A DNA stretch of 64,000 nucleotides, taken from positions 1-64,000 of the forward strand of contig ONAV01000024.1 in the NCBI GenBank assembly GCA_900315925.1, given 5' to 3'. The translations under genes were made by a program, and so were the position numbers. This stretch comes from an uncultured Selenomonadales bacterium. Lineage in GTDB: Bacteria; Bacillota; Negativicutes; Acidaminococcales; Acidaminococcaceae. The notes under the pieces were generated by a model. The model did no database searches, was not told where the DNA came from, and worked only from the letters and a program-made list of their open reading frames with translations. This document shows, piece after piece, positions 62,306-64,000 of the stretch (its first letter is position 1; every line of letters begins with the position of its first letter).

Positions 62306-63349
62306 CTAACAAAGCCATTTATCACAGGCATCCAGTACCTGCTTCACTGTCAGTTCCTTCATACAGCGCATATTGTATTTTGCATCACGACAGTGGTGTT
62401 TCATCCCTGCTGCGCAACCTGGGCAGGGCGGCTGGGCTGTAACCACTGTCGCCAGTCTCGTATAAGGCCCATACAGTTCCGGATGGCTGGGGCCGTACAT
62501 AGCTACAATGGGAACACGCTGGCTGATTGCTACATGCATAGGACCGCTGTCATTGGTAATAATCAGACTGCAACGACGCATAGCGGCAGCCAACTGCCCT
62601 ATAGAAAGCTGCCCGGTAGCAATCACCGGCTTTGTCTTCATATGTCCGACCGCTTCCTGTACCATGTCTTCATCCATGGTACCGCCAAAAAACACTGTCT
62701 TATATCCTCTGGCAGACAGGGTATCTGCCACTTCCGCAAACCGTTCCGGCGCCCAGCGCTTCGTTTCCACTGCACTGCCAATATTAAATCCCACCAGTTT
62801 ATCAGAAGGAAGTACGCCCTTTTCCTTCCAGAATGTTTCCGCAAAAGCCCTGTTTTCTTTTCCCGGAAAGATTTCCAGACCGCGGTGACTTAATTCTTTT
62901 ACGCCAAGCTGTGTCAGAACATCCAGATACATGTCTGCCGCATGCTTTTTCCGGTCCAGCGGCGTCAGTACATCAAACCAGGGTTTGAGAAGGCAGTGGG
63001 TGCAACCGGTACGCATTCCTACTTTGGTCATAACACAGATAAAAGAACAACGTATGGTCGGATGCAGGTTGATCAGAATATCGAACTGCATCTTTCCCAG
63101 ATTATGCGCACAGCTCAATAATGCCAGAATACTGTTGTCCCTGCCGTGTTTATCAATGGTGATCACTTCATCCAGACAGGGGTTATGCAGCACCACGTCC
63201 TTCAGCTTTTCGTCCACCAGCATGGTGATATGGGAATCCGGCGCTGCTTCCCGCAGAGCCCGTATAAACGGCGTGGTCAGGGTCAGATCGCCCAGGTGCA
63301 TCAGAAATGTCACCAGGATTTTTTTACGGTTTAATTCCACGCCTTTCAC
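62306..63349 (-). CDS. Family 9 glycosyltransferase, heptosyltransferase type
   Basis: A 347-residue GT9 enzyme. It has KILVTFLMHLGDLTLTTPFIRALRE at the start (partly), FDILINLHPTIRCSF, GFNIGSAVETKRWAPERFAEV in the nucleotide-sugar site, and ITNDSGPMHVAISQRVPIVAMYGPSHP (partly) near residue 275. GT9 members add L-glycero-D-manno-heptose to Kdo or heptose of the LPS inner core. The CP-rich end (QPPCPGCAAGMKHHCRDAKYNMRCM) resembles WaaF-like proteins with a Cys cluster. The start is GTG, overlapping the previous stop (GTGA). Heptose I, II or III specificity cannot be told. Confidence 0.9.
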   Translation of the reverse strand: MKGVELNRKKILVTFLMHLGDLTLTTPFIRALREAAPDSHITMLVDEKLKDVVLHNPCLDEVITIDKHGRDNSILALLSCAHNLGKMQFDILINLHPTIRCSFICVMTKVGMRTGCTHCLLKPWFDVLTPLDRKKHAADMYLDVLTQLGVKELSHRGLEIFPGKENRAFAETFWKEKGVLPSDKLVGFNIGSAVETKRWAPERFAEVADTLSARGYKTVFFGGTMDEDMVQEAVGHMKTKPVIATGQLSIGQLAAAMRRCSLIITNDSGPMHVAISQRVPIVAMYGPSHPELYGPYTRLATVVTAQPPCPGCAAGMKHHCRDAKYNMRCMKELTVKQVLDACDKWLC

Positions 63350-64000
63350 TTCACTTTCTTCTTATATTCTTCAAACACCATTTCCGGCGTAATCGATTTC
63401 ATACAGTCCCAATGGTTACAACGCTTTTTCAGGCAGCCGGCACAGGGCAATGGAGTGGTCAAAACCGTAGCGTCCGTACTCCCGTAAGGCCCTGTCCTGT
63501 AAGGACGGGTAGGACCATACATGGCAACCAGCGGCCGTTTCATGGCCGCTGCAATAAACAGCGGGCCTGTATCGCCACTGATATACACTGTGCAATGCTG
63601 GATGAGCGCTCCCATCTCCCGCAGACTGGTCTTTCCCGTCAGGTCGGTGACGCCAGGCGCCAGTCCGGTAATCTTAGCGCCTAAAGACGCATCTTCCGGT
63701 CCCCCGGCCAGCACAACCTGCTTTCCGTCGCGAAGGATCATGTCTGCCAGTTTTGCAAAATGTTCCGGTGGCCACATCTTCGTATCCCAACGGGCGCCGG
63801 GCACCAAAACCACATACGGACTTTTGACAGCATCTGTCTTTTCCTGTACAGCCTGCCATTCTTTCCGCAGGTCCGGCATGGGAAACTCAATCTCATCCAC
63901 GGTACAGCCCAGATACCGGACTACGTCCAAATACCGTTCGATGACATGATCTTTGGCATGCGGCCCTGTAATCGGTTTACTGATAAACCCGCTTCCCTCT
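63346..64000 (-). CDS. Second family 9 glycosyltransferase (5' end outside window)
   Basis: The frame is open from the right edge (SGFISKPITGPHAKDHVIERY can be read there) to the stop at 63346, giving about 217 residues of the C-terminal two-thirds. VLVPGARWDTKMWPPEHFAKLAD and ISGDTGPLFIAAAMKRPLVAMYG (partly) are the GT9 nucleotide-sugar blocks; CAGCLKKRCNHWDCM near the end is the Cys cluster also seen in the next gene. It is a paralogue of that gene and is coupled to it by a GTGA overlap, so the two probably add successive LPS core sugars. Confidence 0.9.
   Translation of the reverse strand, partial: EGSGFISKPITGPHAKDHVIERYLDVVRYLGCTVDEIEFPMPDLRKEWQAVQEKTDAVKSPYVVLVPGARWDTKMWPPEHFAKLADMILRDGKQVVLAGGPEDASLGAKITGLAPGVTDLTGKTSLREMGALIQHCTVYISGDTGPLFIAAAMKRPLVAMYGPTRPYRTGPYGSTDATVLTTPLPCAGCLKKRCNHWDCMKSITPEMVFEEYKKKVK

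Overview
This 64 kb window looks like the chromosome of a diderm, anaerobic Firmicute of the Negativicutes, most likely near Acidaminococcus (inferred from gene content, not from a database match). It combines outer-membrane and LPS genes (an autotransporter, Kdo transferase waaA, two heptosyltransferase-type enzymes, an RND pump) with Firmicute-style control (a T-box, sigma-A promoters with 16-17 bp spacers, strong AGGAGG ribosome sites) and an anaerobe's flavodiiron protein. Apart from one TM2-domain gene, every gene lies on the minus strand, so transcription runs from high to low coordinates.

Layout, low to high coordinate. 1-7.5 kb: the start of an exported protein, a metalloprotease autotransporter, and an ATP-grasp ligase translationally coupled to a MATE transporter that carries an ATPase-like tail. 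7.6-13 kb: four exported wall-active enzymes (two serine hydrolases of the beta-lactamase fold, a VanY-type DD-peptidase with a dead NlpC/P60-like tail, an LD-carboxypeptidase), then tRNA-Arg. 13-22 kb: housekeeping and metabolic genes (phosphoesterase, dtd, a lone metQ, histidine phosphatase, flavodiiron protein, a biotin-enzyme carboxyltransferase subunit, leuA). 22-38 kb: membrane transport and envelope genes (a broken CNNM/CorC gene, Ca-type P-ATPase, ABC-D exporter, RND pump with a broken adaptor gene, two exported proteins) and the CCA-adding enzyme. 38-48 kb: leuB, leuD, leuC, a purine permease, a CBS protein, codA-codB, and serA behind a T-box. 48.5-59 kb: an aromatic operon running aroF-tyrA-aroB-aroA-aroC-pheA-aroE-aroK-aroQ and ending in waaA. 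It covers the whole shikimate pathway plus both prephenate branches, and is preceded by a promoter, a Tyr/Phe-rich leader peptide and an attenuator. 59-64 kb: an LPS/envelope cluster of two family 9 glycosyltransferases, a diacylglycerol-kinase-like enzyme and a sulfatase-fold transferase.

The most notable unexplained structure is a family of three hairpins of about 190 nt (26.1, 48.4 and 59.1 kb), each starting at or just after the stop codon of a minus-strand gene. Their inner arms differ between copies by paired, compensatory changes, and their outermost arms are unique to each locus yet still self-complementary. A different 209-nt inverted repeat sits between leuD and leuB. Several otherwise normal genes (codA, waaA, the carboxyltransferase, the CNNM gene, the RND adaptor) lack short internal segments, some in frame and some not. 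This is either real small-deletion decay or an assembly problem and should be checked against reads.
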